Source: DATMYQ01 sp035560935
GTDB lineage: Bacteria > Bacillota > Negativicutes > Sporomusales > Sporomusaceae
NCBI GenBank assembly: GCA_035560935.1
Contig: DATMYQ010000062.1
Location: forward strand, 1-54,433
DNA length: 54,433 nucleotides
Direction of reading: 5' to 3'
Under the pieces are notes generated by a model. That model did not search any database and was not told the origin of the DNA. It was given only the letters and a program-made list of their open reading frames with translations. The position numbers and the translations under genes were made by a program. Below, in pieces: positions 1-7,921 of the stretch; position 1 is the first letter of the stretch, and every line of letters begins with the position of its first letter.

Positions 1-67
1 CTTTTTTTGCGCACTGAATATTTTCTTTAACACCGTCTTGAAAATCTCCTCCTACACCTTTGTTTAC

Positions 68-96
68 TTGACATTTTGCCCATTTTACCTTACACT
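68..96 (+). promoter_or_regulatory. Predicted sigma-A promoter of proS
   Basis: A perfect -35 box TTGACA (68-73) is followed after 17 bases by TACACT (91-96), which matches four of six -10 positions. Transcription would start near 103 and give a leader of about 140 bases before proS. Confidence 0.6.
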
Positions 97-131
97 TTGA
101 ATCAAAATCTGTTTTACAGCCGTCAAGCGCT

Positions 132-207
132 CAGCCTCCGGCCAAACGGAGGTCCGCCGGCAGCCTCGGTCCCCTGTCTGGGGATGGAGGCTGTTTCGTT
201 GTTTTAT
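132..207 (+). promoter_or_regulatory. Structured proS leader, possible attenuator
   Basis: The leader holds two hairpins that cannot form freely together. CCTCCG (135-140) can pair with CGGAGG (147-152). CAGCCTC (161-167) pairs with GAGGCTG (187-193) around an inner CCCC/GGGG stem, and a U-rich stretch follows, as in an intrinsic terminator. CAGCCTCC at 132-139 is also fully complementary to GGAGGCTG at 186-193, so an anti-terminator is possible. No T-box consensus is visible. The stem could also be the terminator of a gene left of the window. Confidence 0.4.
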
Positions 208-242
208 TAAACCAACCGTTAGCAGTAAAGGAGAATGACCGA

Positions 243-1685
243 ATGGAAAAAGACAAAGGAAAAAAATTGGTGGAAGCCATTACCTCCATGGACGTCGATT
301 TTGCCCAATGGTACACCGATGTGGTGAAGAAAGCCGAACTCTGCGACTACTCCAGCGTGCGGGGCTGCATGATTTTGCGGCCGTACGGCTATGCCATCTG
401 GGAAAATATCCAGCGATACATGGACGACGAATTTAAGGCCACCGGCCACGAAAACGTATATATGCCGATGTTTATTCCGGAAAGCCTGCTGCAAAAAGAA
501 AAAGATCATGTAGCCGGTTTCGCTCCGGAAGTCGCCTGGGTCACCCATGGCGGCAGCGAACCCCTGACAGAGCGTCTCTGCGTTCGCCCCACTTCAGAAA
601 CGCTGTTTTGCGAACATTTCGCCAAAATCGTTCAATCGTATAAAGACCTTCCTAAACTATATAATCAATGGTGCTCGGTGGTCCGCTGGGAAAAAACCAC
701 CCGCCCCTTTTTGCGGTCGCTGGAATTTCTCTGGCAGGAAGGGCACACCATTCACGCCACCGCTGAAGAAGCCCAGGCGGAAACCATTCAGATGCTGGAC
801 ATTTACGCCAAAACCTGCGAAGAGTTTTTGGCCATTCCCGTATTGAAAGGTAAAAAAACCGACAAGGAAAAATTCGCCGGCGCCGAGTCCACGTACACCG
901 TGGAAAGCCTGATGCACGATGGTAAATCGCTGCAGTGCGGCACTTCTCACTATTTTGGCGACGGTTTCGCACAAGCCTTCGGCATTCAATACACCGACAA
1001 GGAAGGCAAGCTGCAATACGTGCATGAAACCTCCTGGGGAGTCAGCACCCGCATTATCGGCGCCCTGATCATGGTCCACGGCGACGACAGCGGTCTGGTA
1101 CTGCCGCCGAAAGTGGCCCCCATCCAATTGATGATCGTTCCCATCGCCACCCATAAGGAAGGCGTCATTGAAAAAGCCACCGAGTTAAAAAACCGGATGG
1201 CTAAAATAGTGCGGACCCGGATGGATATTTCCGACAAACAACCGGGCTGGAAATTCAGCGAATATGAAATGAAAGGCGTTCCGCTGCGTCTGGAAGTTGG
1301 TCCGAAGGATATTGAGAAAAACCAGGTGGTGCTAGTGCGCCGCGATACCCGGGAAAAGACCATCGTTTCCATGGATGACATCGAAACCCGCGTTCCCCAG
1401 CTGCTCGACGAAATCCACGCTGCGCTGCTCGCTAAAGCCCGGGCGGCTCAGGAAGCCAAAACCTGTGCCGCCACCAGCGTAGAAGAATTAAAAGAAATCC
1501 TCGACCGCCAACCCGGCTTTGTCAAAGCCATGTGGTGCGGTGATCAGGCCTGTGAAGACAAGGTCAAGGAAGTGGCTACCGCCACCTCCCGCTGTATCCC
1601 TTTTGCACAGGAAAAAGTCGCTGATACCTGTCTCTGCTGCGGCAAGCCCACCAACACCCTGGTGGTCTGGGGCCGGGCCTACTGA
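243..1685 (+). CDS. proS: Prolyl-tRNA synthetase, archaeal/eukaryal type (ProS type 3)
   Basis: This enzyme charges tRNA-Pro with proline in the cytoplasm. The protein has 480 residues, the usual size of the short class that lacks the bacterial INS editing domain. The class II core comes first, with the motif 2-like arginine segment VRWEKTTRPF and a motif 3-like GVSTR. The anticodon-binding domain follows, then a C-terminal zinc-type domain with paired cysteines (WCGDQAC and CLCCGK). The chain ends in the tyrosine typical of this class. The ATG at 243 has an AAAGGAG site eight bases upstream. The gene stands alone behind its own promoter and structured leader. Confidence 0.95.
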   Translation: MEKDKGKKLVEAITSMDVDFAQWYTDVVKKAELCDYSSVRGCMILRPYGYAIWENIQRYMDDEFKATGHENVYMPMFIPESLLQKEKDHVAGFAPEVAWVTHGGSEPLTERLCVRPTSETLFCEHFAKIVQSYKDLPKLYNQWCSVVRWEKTTRPFLRSLEFLWQEGHTIHATAEEAQAETIQMLDIYAKTCEEFLAIPVLKGKKTDKEKFAGAESTYTVESLMHDGKSLQCGTSHYFGDGFAQAFGIQYTDKEGKLQYVHETSWGVSTRIIGALIMVHGDDSGLVLPPKVAPIQLMIVPIATHKEGVIEKATELKNRMAKIVRTRMDISDKQPGWKFSEYEMKGVPLRLEVGPKDIEKNQVVLVRRDTREKTIVSMDDIETRVPQLLDEIHAALLAKARAAQEAKTCAATSVEELKEILDRQPGFVKAMWCGDQACEDKVKEVATATSRCIPFAQEKVADTCLCCGKPTNTLVVWGRAY

Positions 1686-1714
1686 TTCCCACCTTCCGTC
1701 TTCTAAATAGCCAA

Positions 1715-1756
1715 GGGGCTGTGGCGAAAGATTCTTTCGGCACAGCCCCTTTTTTA
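1715..1756 (+). terminator. Rho-independent terminator of proS
   Basis: GGGGCTGTG (1715-1723) pairs with CACAGCCCC (1741-1749), and an inner CGAAAG/CTTTCG stem extends it. Seven T residues follow. It lies between convergent genes and ends just before the stop of the minus-strand gene at 1762. Confidence 0.9.
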
Positions 1757-1761
1757 TTCTA

Positions 1762-2556
1762 TCATTTGTTAGCGGTTGCGGTTTGACTCTCTGCGCCGTC
1801 AACCCCGACCGGACAGGATTTCATACATTGGAAACACATATATTGACTGCCCAGGTGAGCAGCCTGCCGCAAGCGCGCGTACTGCTCGCTCCGCAGCAAT
1901 TCATTTCTCGTCTCCGGGGAACTGTCCACCAGTTGGCTCCAAAATCCGATATCGGCGCCCAACCCGTACGGCAGCGAGTGTTTCATACACTTTATCAGAT
2001 CCGTCCGCCCTTCTTCCGCCAGTGCGTTGCCCGGACAGTTTTCCACGCAGATATTACAATGAATGCAAGCATCTTCCGGCGGCTTTGCCGAAGCAGCCAG
2101 CGGGATATCCGTAATGATGCTGACAAAATTGACGCGAGTGCCAAAGCGGGGATGCACTACCAGGTTATGCCGGCCAAGCTGCCCCAATCCCGCCGCAACG
2201 GCCGCGTGCCGCTGGGAAAAATCCGCAATTCCCGGTTTTTCCTTCCGAATCTCCAACGGATACGACAACGGCATGGTCGCCACCTTGGCATTCATGGCAC
2301 TTTCCAAAAACCGCGAGGTCCGGTACAGTACCGTCCGCGCAAATGCTCCCAAATCCATATACCCGTTCAGTGCCACGCTTTCACTGGGACTTTCGCAATT
2401 GGACAGCACCTTAAACGCCAACACGATAATACTCTTTGCCGCCGGTAGAAAATGCGTCACCGGATAAGATTTGGGGTTATGATAATCTTCCGCCCTGGCA
2501 AACCCCACATCATCGACGCCTAAACCGCGAATAAAGGTTTCAATTTTTTGCTGCAC
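1762..2556 (-). CDS. QueG-like 4Fe-4S protein (epoxyqueuosine reductase family)
   Basis: This 264-residue protein resembles the epoxyqueuosine reductase (QueG) group of corrinoid/Fe-S enzymes. A ferredoxin-like segment with CIHCNICVENCP is near residue 165, and a second CFQCMKSCP is near the C terminus, enough for two [4Fe-4S] clusters. It is much shorter than classical QueG (about 380 residues) and lacks the HEAT-like tail, so true tRNA modification is uncertain. The GTG start at 2556 has GGGAG seven bases upstream. It lies 36 bases after the cupin gene and may be cotranscribed with it under MarR-type control. Confidence 0.75.
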   Translation of the reverse strand: MQQKIETFIRGLGVDDVGFARAEDYHNPKSYPVTHFLPAAKSIIVLAFKVLSNCESPSESVALNGYMDLGAFARTVLYRTSRFLESAMNAKVATMPLSYPLEIRKEKPGIADFSQRHAAVAAGLGQLGRHNLVVHPRFGTRVNFVSIITDIPLAASAKPPEDACIHCNICVENCPGNALAEEGRTDLIKCMKHSLPYGLGADIGFWSQLVDSSPETRNELLRSEQYARLRQAAHLGSQYMCFQCMKSCPVGVDGAESQTATANK

Positions 2557-2592
2557 TTTTTCACTCCCTATCGTTTTTTTCTTCAGTAATTT

Positions 2593-3018
2593 CTACTTTT
2601 TTATCCACGAAGTCTCCGTCTCCAGCCGGATACCGTCATCGAAGGTCGCCTGGGTCAGGCTGCCTTCCTGCGCCTGAATGCAGATATAGTACAAATCCTG
2701 GTCGCCCGCCTGCAAAGCCCGTTCTCCCGCCGGCGCCACCCGGACCATACTGCCCTCCCGGATGGGAAATTCGTCGCCGTCGACAAAAAAGGTGCCGGTG
2801 CCGCCAATCACCAAATACAATTCTTCATTCTTTTTATGCGCATGCACAAATGGCGCTCCCGTGCCTGCCGGCAACCGGTTCATCGAAATCTCACAACCGG
2901 TAAGTCCTAAATCCTCTCCGGCAAAAAACTTTCCCTGCCGTCCTTTATACTCCCGGTTCCCCAAACTTTCCCATGTCCCCATTTCTACCACCGAATACCG
3001 ATTTTTCTGCGTTGTCAT
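2593..3018 (-). CDS. Single-domain cupin protein
   Basis: This 141-residue protein has the conserved cupin barrel. The metal-ligand motif HAHKKNEE at about residues 79-86 is followed by GTGTFFVDGDEFPIREG, the usual second strand set. The function cannot be read from the sequence: small cupins include oxygenases, isomerases and binding proteins. The ATG at 3018 has GGGAG seven bases upstream. A 12-bp palindrome lies in its promoter region and is nearly repeated at the marR start, so the neighbouring MarR protein probably represses it. Confidence 0.8.
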   Translation of the reverse strand: MTTQKNRYSVVEMGTWESLGNREYKGRQGKFFAGEDLGLTGCEISMNRLPAGTGAPFVHAHKKNEELYLVIGGTGTFFVDGDEFPIREGSMVRVAPAGERALQAGDQDLYYICIQAQEGSLTQATFDDGIRLETETSWIKK

Positions 3019-3068
3019 CTTTTTCTCCCGCCTTTCCCCGTGGTTACGTCCACGGCCTTTATTTTTTA

Positions 3069-3080
3069 GTGTATATACAC
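3069..3080. promoter_or_regulatory. Palindromic operator upstream of the cupin gene
   Basis: GTGTATATACAC is a perfect 12-bp palindrome. On the minus strand it sits just after a TAGACA -35-like hexamer and just before an A-rich -10-like element, so a bound protein would block the promoter. An 11/12 match occurs at 3644-3655 at the marR start. Confidence 0.6.
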
Positions 3081-3169
3081 ATTTTTGTCTAAAAAACGCT
3101 TATGCTGCCAGCGCACCAATCAGCCAAAAGATCCACATTGGCGCCAGCTACGCTTGCAGTCGTGGTTCC

Positions 3170-3649
3170 CTAAGGCACCAGCGCCTCAATCTTGGACAGC
3201 AACTGTGTCAAGGTCGTCATTGTCTCTTTTCCCAGATATCCTTCCACGGATACCTGGGCTTCCTGCCAGCGCTGCCATCCCTGAATCACCGCCGCGTTCC
3301 CCGCGGCCGTCAGTTCGACCTGGCGTGTACGTGAGTCCCGGCCGGGGCTGATGATGATCAGTCCGGCCTCTGCCAGGGGCTTCATGTTGCGATTCAGGGT
3401 CGTCCGGTCGATGCGCATCCGTTTCGCCAGCTCGCTGATCGTGACGGGGGCCAATAACTCTAGGTGCCGCAGCAGTGCCAGTTGAGCAATAGTCAGCCCA
3501 ATATCCGCCATAGCCGCATCGTAAAACTGGGTAATCGCCCGCGACGCCCGCCGCAAATTCATGCAGTGACAGGGGCTCGGTTGTTTGGGATATACTTCAT
3601 TGATCTGCCGCATGGCAATCTTACGCCCCTCTTTGTTGTTTGTGTGCAT
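3170..3649 (-). CDS. MarR-family transcriptional regulator
   Basis: The protein is about 159 residues with a MarR winged-helix core. The recognition-helix region TISELAKRMRIDRTTLNRN and the wing segment GRDSRTRQVELT are clear, and helices for dimerisation flank them. Several starts are possible: GTG at 3655, ATG at 3649 and ATG at 3613. I chose 3649 because AAAGG lies about five bases upstream and the predicted transcript starts only about ten bases earlier. Its promoter overlaps a palindrome also found before the cupin gene, which suggests autorepression. The ligand is not evident. Confidence 0.9.
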   Translation of the reverse strand: MHTNNKEGRKIAMRQINEVYPKQPSPCHCMNLRRASRAITQFYDAAMADIGLTIAQLALLRHLELLAPVTISELAKRMRIDRTTLNRNMKPLAEAGLIIISPGRDSRTRQVELTAAGNAAVIQGWQRWQEAQVSVEGYLGKETMTTLTQLLSKIEALVP

Positions 3650-3696
3650 ATACACCTTTAATTTGGATTATAGTATGTCTCTGGCCTGTTTGTCAA
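3642..3696 (-). promoter_or_regulatory. marR promoter with overlapping operator
   Basis: On the minus strand TTGACA (3691-3696) is followed after 18 bases by a perfect TATAAT (3667-3672). The imperfect palindrome GTGTGCATATACAC (3642-3655) covers the start of transcription and translation. The GTGCATATACAC core differs at one base from the palindrome at 3069-3080, which fits a dimeric MarR protein acting on both sites. Confidence 0.75.
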
Positions 3697-3913
3697 TCAT
3701 TTCGCAAACGATTCGTTGTTCTCACACTCTTTTACGCCACAGCTCCGATAAAAAAGCAAAAACTCTTTAGTCATCCATCCGTAGCCGAATGAAAAACGAA
3801 AGAGCTTTATACATTACATAGCAATAATTCACGTACAAAATAATGACTCGGCCATCAACCCGTTTCGTTTTACCACGTTGGCCCATGACGGTTCTCCGCC
3901 CCACACCCACTGC

Positions 3914-4039
3914 CTACGAGCGAGTATTTTCATGAAAACCGGCGATCAGGCAGCATACCCGACAAAGGAAAAAAGTTCCAAACAAAAATGCCATCATCAG
4001 CACTTCGACACCGCTGGTCACACTAAAATCACCTGCCAT
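3914..4039 (-). CDS. 41-residue putative membrane peptide
   Basis: The frame encodes 41 residues beginning MAGDFSVTSG. A hydrophobic stretch at residues 13-34 is rich in Phe, Leu and Cys and could span the membrane once. The tail is polar (FHENTRS). The ATG at 4039 has an excellent GGAGGTG site eight bases upstream. It lies behind a sigma-A-like promoter and a structured leader ending in a terminator, an arrangement expected of a regulated gene. I do not recognise the family. KdpF-like or toxin-like peptides are possible, but nothing adjacent supports either. Confidence 0.55.
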   Translation of the reverse strand: MAGDFSVTSGVEVLMMAFLFGTFFLCRVCCLIAGFHENTRS

Positions 4040-4065
4040 TGTCCACACCTCCTTTCACTGGCGAG

Positions 4066-4207
4066 CCAAAACAAAAAAGCGCAATAATCAAAGAGACTTT
4101 CGTCTCCCGTAAATTGCGCTTCTCCATACTCTCTCATGGCCGTTATGTGGTCAAGCCCGCAGGTTTAACTTTGTGATCATCGTAACAAAGTCACAGCCGC
4201 TTGTCAA
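4066..4207 (-). promoter_or_regulatory. Promoter and structured leader (possible riboswitch or attenuator) of the small peptide gene
   Basis: On the minus strand TTGACA (4202-4207) is followed after 17 bases by TACGAT. The leader of about 140 bases ends in a strong hairpin, AAGCGCAAT/ATTGCGCTT (4077-4085 with 4113-4121) with an inner GAGAC/GTCTC stem, and then TTTTTTG. The small gene follows within about 40 bases. Upstream of the hairpin are further short pairings such as CCAT/ATGG. It does not match any riboswitch consensus I can recall. Confidence 0.5.
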
Positions 4208-4288
4208 TCGTTTTTTTAGTAAATTTCGCAAAATTCTCACCATGCAGCACACCAGGCGAATGTGTTTGGCATTCCTGTTTAAGCTGAC

Positions 4289-5449
4289 TTAGTGCCGACA
4301 ATCTTCATAGGCCTGAACAAATAAGGCCCGGTAGTCTTTCTTGCTGATTTTGCGGGGATTGCTGTCATTGGATCCGTTCTTCTCCGACATTGCCGCTAAC
4401 AGGTCAAAGTCTGCCGGCTGAACATTCAACGACCGTATTCCCGGTAGCCCGATTTCCTGAGACATTTGGCGGATGCGTGCGATTCCCTGCAGCGCGACCT
4501 GATGGTCATCGGCACCGTTCATCCCCATGGCCCGGGATACCCGGGCATATTTATACTCGGCATCCGGCAGGTTAAACTCCATCACGTAGGGCAATAAAAT
4601 GGCATTGCATAGGCCGTGCGGCGCGTCATACAGGCTTCCCAGCGCCTCAGCCATGCAGTGAACTGAGGCCACGTCTGCATGGCTAAACGACAATCCCGCC
4701 AACAGGCTGCCCATCATCATCCGATCCCGCGCCTGCAGATTGCCGCCATTTTTCACCGCTTCCACAATGCTACCGGCGATGTACTCCACCGCGTACAAAC
4801 CCACTGCCTCGGCAATCGGTTCGGTACAATTGGCCGTGTATCCTTCGATAGCGTGCGTCAACGCGTCAATGCCCGTGGCGGCGGTAACCGCCGGCGGTAC
4901 GGACAACGTCAGTTCCGGATCCACAATCGCCACTTTCGGAGCGATGGCCGGACTCTTAATGGTAAATTTAAATTTTTCCTCCGTATCGGTAATCACTGAG
5001 GAAAATGTCACTTCGCTCCCGGTCCCGGCTGTTGTGGGTATGGTAATAAGCGGCAGGCAATCTTCTTTGATTTTCCCCTGTCCCTGATAATCGCGAACCT
5101 TGCCCCCCTGCCGTGCCAGCACAACCACTGCCTTGGCAGCGTCAATCGGGCTGCCGCCACCAAAGGCGACGACGGCATCCACCGCGGTTTCCCGGGCAAC
5201 CGTGGCTGCCTGTACCACGTTATAGTCCTTGGGATTTGCTTCAATTTCATCGTAGATAACCAAGGAAATACCCGCCTGCCGGATCAGTGCGGTTACCGGT
5301 TCCACCAGTCCTGCCGCTACCAGTCCTTTGTCGGTGATCAGCATCACTTTACGGACATTCAACCGTTGCAATTCCTCCGGCAGTACCTTAACCATGCCGG
5401 CGCCGTACCGGATCCGGGTCGGTAAAACAAAATCAAAGCCATTAATCAT
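4289..5449 (-). CDS. Iron-containing (group III) alcohol dehydrogenase
   Basis: The 386-residue protein is a typical NAD(P)-dependent Fe-alcohol dehydrogenase that interconverts alcohols and aldehydes. The coenzyme-binding GGGSPIDAAK is near residue 96, the TTAGTGSE motif near 141, and the metal ligands are in GIDALTHAIEGY and in HCMAEALGSLYDAPHG. A GTG at 5452 is possible, but the ATG at 5449 is better placed behind AGGAG. It lies 28 bases after the YitT gene and is probably cotranscribed. Its substrate (ethanol, butanol or a diol) cannot be fixed from sequence. Confidence 0.92.
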   Translation of the reverse strand: MINGFDFVLPTRIRYGAGMVKVLPEELQRLNVRKVMLITDKGLVAAGLVEPVTALIRQAGISLVIYDEIEANPKDYNVVQAATVARETAVDAVVAFGGGSPIDAAKAVVVLARQGGKVRDYQGQGKIKEDCLPLITIPTTAGTGSEVTFSSVITDTEEKFKFTIKSPAIAPKVAIVDPELTLSVPPAVTAATGIDALTHAIEGYTANCTEPIAEAVGLYAVEYIAGSIVEAVKNGGNLQARDRMMMGSLLAGLSFSHADVASVHCMAEALGSLYDAPHGLCNAILLPYVMEFNLPDAEYKYARVSRAMGMNGADDHQVALQGIARIRQMSQEIGLPGIRSLNVQPADFDLLAAMSEKNGSNDSNPRKISKKDYRALFVQAYEDCRH

Positions 5450-5477
5450 CACTTATCTCCTCTCAATAGCACCACTA

Positions 5478-6338
5478 TTAATGAATTGCCCGTTTTTTGA
5501 GCCGACCGCCAATGACATCATGAACATTGTGAATGGTTACAAAAGCACCCTCATCATATTCCGTGACAATCGATTTCAGTTTTGAAAGCTCCAACCGGCT
5601 AACCACCGAATACAGTACCTTTTTTTCACCGCCGCTGAACGCCCCCTCGCCGTGAAGAATGGTGACGCCTCTTCCCAGGCGGGCCAATAAGGCATCGGCA
5701 ATATCCTGATAATTATCCGAGACAATGATCACTCCTTTGGACTCGTCCAAACCCTCAATCGTAATATCAATCACCTTAAACGCGATAAAATAAGCCACCA
5801 GCGAGTACATGGCCCGGTCCCAGGTAAAAACCAACCCGGCGCTGACCAGAATAAAGAGATTGAAAAACATGATAATTTCGCCGACAGAAAACGCCGTTTT
5901 TTTGTCCAGGATGATGGCCACCACTTCCGTACCATCTAAAGAACCGCCATAGCGGATGATGGTACCCACCCCTACTCCCAGAATGATTCCGCCGAACACC
6001 GTGGCCAGGAACAAATCCTGGGTCAAGCCCGGAATGGGATGCAGTACCGAAACCCAGTACGATAGGGAGCAGATGGAAAAGAACGTCGAAAACGCAAAAC
6101 TCATACCAATTTGCGTATATCCCAGATACAGAAACGGCAGATTCAGCAAAATCAGGAAGATCGATATGGAAGTGCCGGTCACGTGACTGGCCATAATGGA
6201 AATACCCACCACACCACCATCTATAATCTGGTTGGGAATCAAAAATATTTCCAGTCCCACAGCAGCAATAATCGAACCTAAGAACAACAGGATATACCGT
6301 TTAACATATTCTTTCTTCGTAACCTTACGATGCGGCAT
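5478..6338 (-). CDS. YitT-family membrane protein with C-terminal DUF2179
   Basis: The protein has five to six predicted membrane segments (about residues 12-200) followed by a soluble C-terminal domain with ESKGVIIVSDNYQDIADALL and GEGAFSGGEKKVLYSVVSR, the signature of the DUF2179 domain in YitT proteins. The length of 286 residues matches the family. I start at ATG 6338 (MPHRKVTKK) because the upstream extension looks non-native, and AAAGGA lies about ten bases before it. YitT proteins are membrane proteins of poorly known function. Confidence 0.85.
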   Translation of the reverse strand: MPHRKVTKKEYVKRYILLFLGSIIAAVGLEIFLIPNQIIDGGVVGISIMASHVTGTSISIFLILLNLPFLYLGYTQIGMSFAFSTFFSICSLSYWVSVLHPIPGLTQDLFLATVFGGIILGVGVGTIIRYGGSLDGTEVVAIILDKKTAFSVGEIIMFFNLFILVSAGLVFTWDRAMYSLVAYFIAFKVIDITIEGLDESKGVIIVSDNYQDIADALLARLGRGVTILHGEGAFSGGEKKVLYSVVSRLELSKLKSIVTEYDEGAFVTIHNVHDVIGGRLKKRAIH

Positions 6339-6464
6339 ACAGTAAATATTCCTTTCCATAGAAAATGTATTAAAATCAGCGCGCAGGACCCCAGTAGTCG
6401 TTTGAGTTACATTAAAACACAGCCGCTGGCAGTACAATAAGTGAAAAATGCCGCCATACTCCGG

Positions 6465-7559
6465 TTAGTCCAGCACACAACGGATTCCTTTGGGATTAAA
6501 GCATCCGTTACAGGAAACGCAAGTGGCTTTTTCCTGGCCGGCCGCCAGCCGGTTCACTAAATCCGGTTCACGGATAAAGGGCCGGCTCATAGAGATCAGA
6601 TCGGCCTGACCCTTGTCAATCACCGCCTGCATGACGGTCAGCGAACGTAATCCGCCCACCTGAATAACCGGAATGTTGACTTTTGCTTTAATGGCAGCCA
6701 CTGCAGCACCAAAATACCCTTCATCCTTCTCGTCCACAATGCCTGGTTTGGCCATGACCATGCGAGTCTCTTTGATCGTTCCGCCACTGACTTCGATGAC
6801 ATTGGCCGAATGATCGGCCAATATGGCGGCGGTCTCCACAACATCGGCCAGCGTGATCTGCGGCTGCATCGTGTCCGGCAAACCATCCGTACTGTTCAGT
6901 TTGATCCATACCGGGAAATCCGGTCCCACAATCTCCCGCACCCGGCAAAGCACCTCCACCGGAAAGCGGGTACGCCGCACGGTTGTGCCACCATATTCAT
7001 CCGTCCGCCGGTTGGTAAACGGTGAAAGAAACTGGGCCAGCAGGTACCCGTGCGCCATATGAAGCTGCACTCCGTCAAAGCCGGCTTGTTGGGCCCGTCG
7101 CGCCGCCGCTCCATAATCTTCCACTATGCGTTTCATTTCTGCCAACGACAACCCTTTGGCAACCTCTTCTCCCTGTTCGTCAAGCAAGTCAGACGGTGCC
7201 ACCGGCAGTTGCTCTTCAATAATATCCGGCGCAGTCTGCCGACCGGCATGGGCCAACTGCAAGATAGCCTTGACCCCATGTTTTTGCACCACAGCCGCCA
7301 ATCGCTGCCATCCAGGCAGATAGCGGTCATCATAAATGGCTGTCTGACTGATTCCGGCCCGTCCCCGGGGATGAGAGACATAGGCATGGCCGGTAATGAT
7401 AGTGCCAACACCACCGGCTGCCAACTGCTCATACAGCGCCAGTTTGGCATCGGAAATACCCCCGCCGGCATCCCCCAGCCAGTCCTCTGTCGCCGAACGC
7501 ACAAAACGGTTTTTCAGCGTCAATGTGCCAATATTACAGGGTTTAAACAATTCGCTCAT
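6465..7559 (-). CDS. NADH:flavin oxidoreductase, old yellow enzyme family
   Basis: The protein has 364 residues forming an FMN TIM barrel like that of 2,4-dienoyl-CoA reductase and old yellow enzyme. Visible motifs are KNRFVRSATEDW at the N terminus, QLAHAGRQ near residue 100, the catalytic-type HMAHGYLLAQFLSP, and GGLRS near 310. It ends with CVSCNGCFNPKGIRC, a four-cysteine [4Fe-4S] motif, but stops before the FAD/NAD domain of full-length dienoyl-CoA reductases. The ATG at 7559 has a strong AAGGAGG site. Its substrate is unknown. Confidence 0.88.
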   Translation of the reverse strand: MSELFKPCNIGTLTLKNRFVRSATEDWLGDAGGGISDAKLALYEQLAAGGVGTIITGHAYVSHPRGRAGISQTAIYDDRYLPGWQRLAAVVQKHGVKAILQLAHAGRQTAPDIIEEQLPVAPSDLLDEQGEEVAKGLSLAEMKRIVEDYGAAARRAQQAGFDGVQLHMAHGYLLAQFLSPFTNRRTDEYGGTTVRRTRFPVEVLCRVREIVGPDFPVWIKLNSTDGLPDTMQPQITLADVVETAAILADHSANVIEVSGGTIKETRMVMAKPGIVDEKDEGYFGAAVAAIKAKVNIPVIQVGGLRSLTVMQAVIDKGQADLISMSRPFIREPDLVNRLAAGQEKATCVSCNGCFNPKGIRCVLD

Positions 7560-7921
7560 ATTGCCAACCTCCTTCGGGATTTTCCGGCTGTTCAACAGGC
7601 CGACTCTCTCTTCAATGAATTTCTCCACGCGTTTTTTTTATCCTTCCATAAAAACAAAACATTCCCCAAATTCACTTTAGCGCCCCCAGGAGAGGGAAGG
7701 CACATCGTAAAAATGATCTGGGTGCCCTATACGCAGAAAGCGGCGATATTGTCGGGCACTCACCTTCCGCTTGATCACATGCAATCGCTACACATAATTT
7801 TACGCTTTACATATCATAAAGAAAACACTTTTCCGTTAGCAAAATCAAACTCATTTACAATCTTACGCACCGTTATACAGTAAAGAGGGTGGGGGTCCGC
7901 AAAAAAATGGAGGTGTAACTT
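7560..7921. other. 362-base intergenic region with nested inverted repeats
   Basis: No gene is convincing here. Between 7695 and 7768 are two nested pairings, GGAAGG (7695-7700) with CCTTCC (7763-7768) and GTGCCC (7722-7727) with GGGCAC (7754-7759), with smaller stems inside. They could belong to an RNA element of either flanking divergent gene. The right end holds the GGAGGTG ribosome site of the EF-hand gene. Confidence 0.35.

Noticed and set aside
121..242. T-box riboswitch upstream of proS
   Set aside because: No T-box sequence or stem I consensus is visible; only competing hairpins are seen.
3878..4087. 69-codon plus-strand frame over the small-peptide region
   Set aside because: It has no ribosome site, its composition is not protein-like, and it is antisense to a better supported leader and peptide gene.
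7050..7883. 277-codon plus-strand frame antisense to the flavoprotein gene
   Set aside because: It is a shadow of the real minus-strand gene with no recognisable domain.
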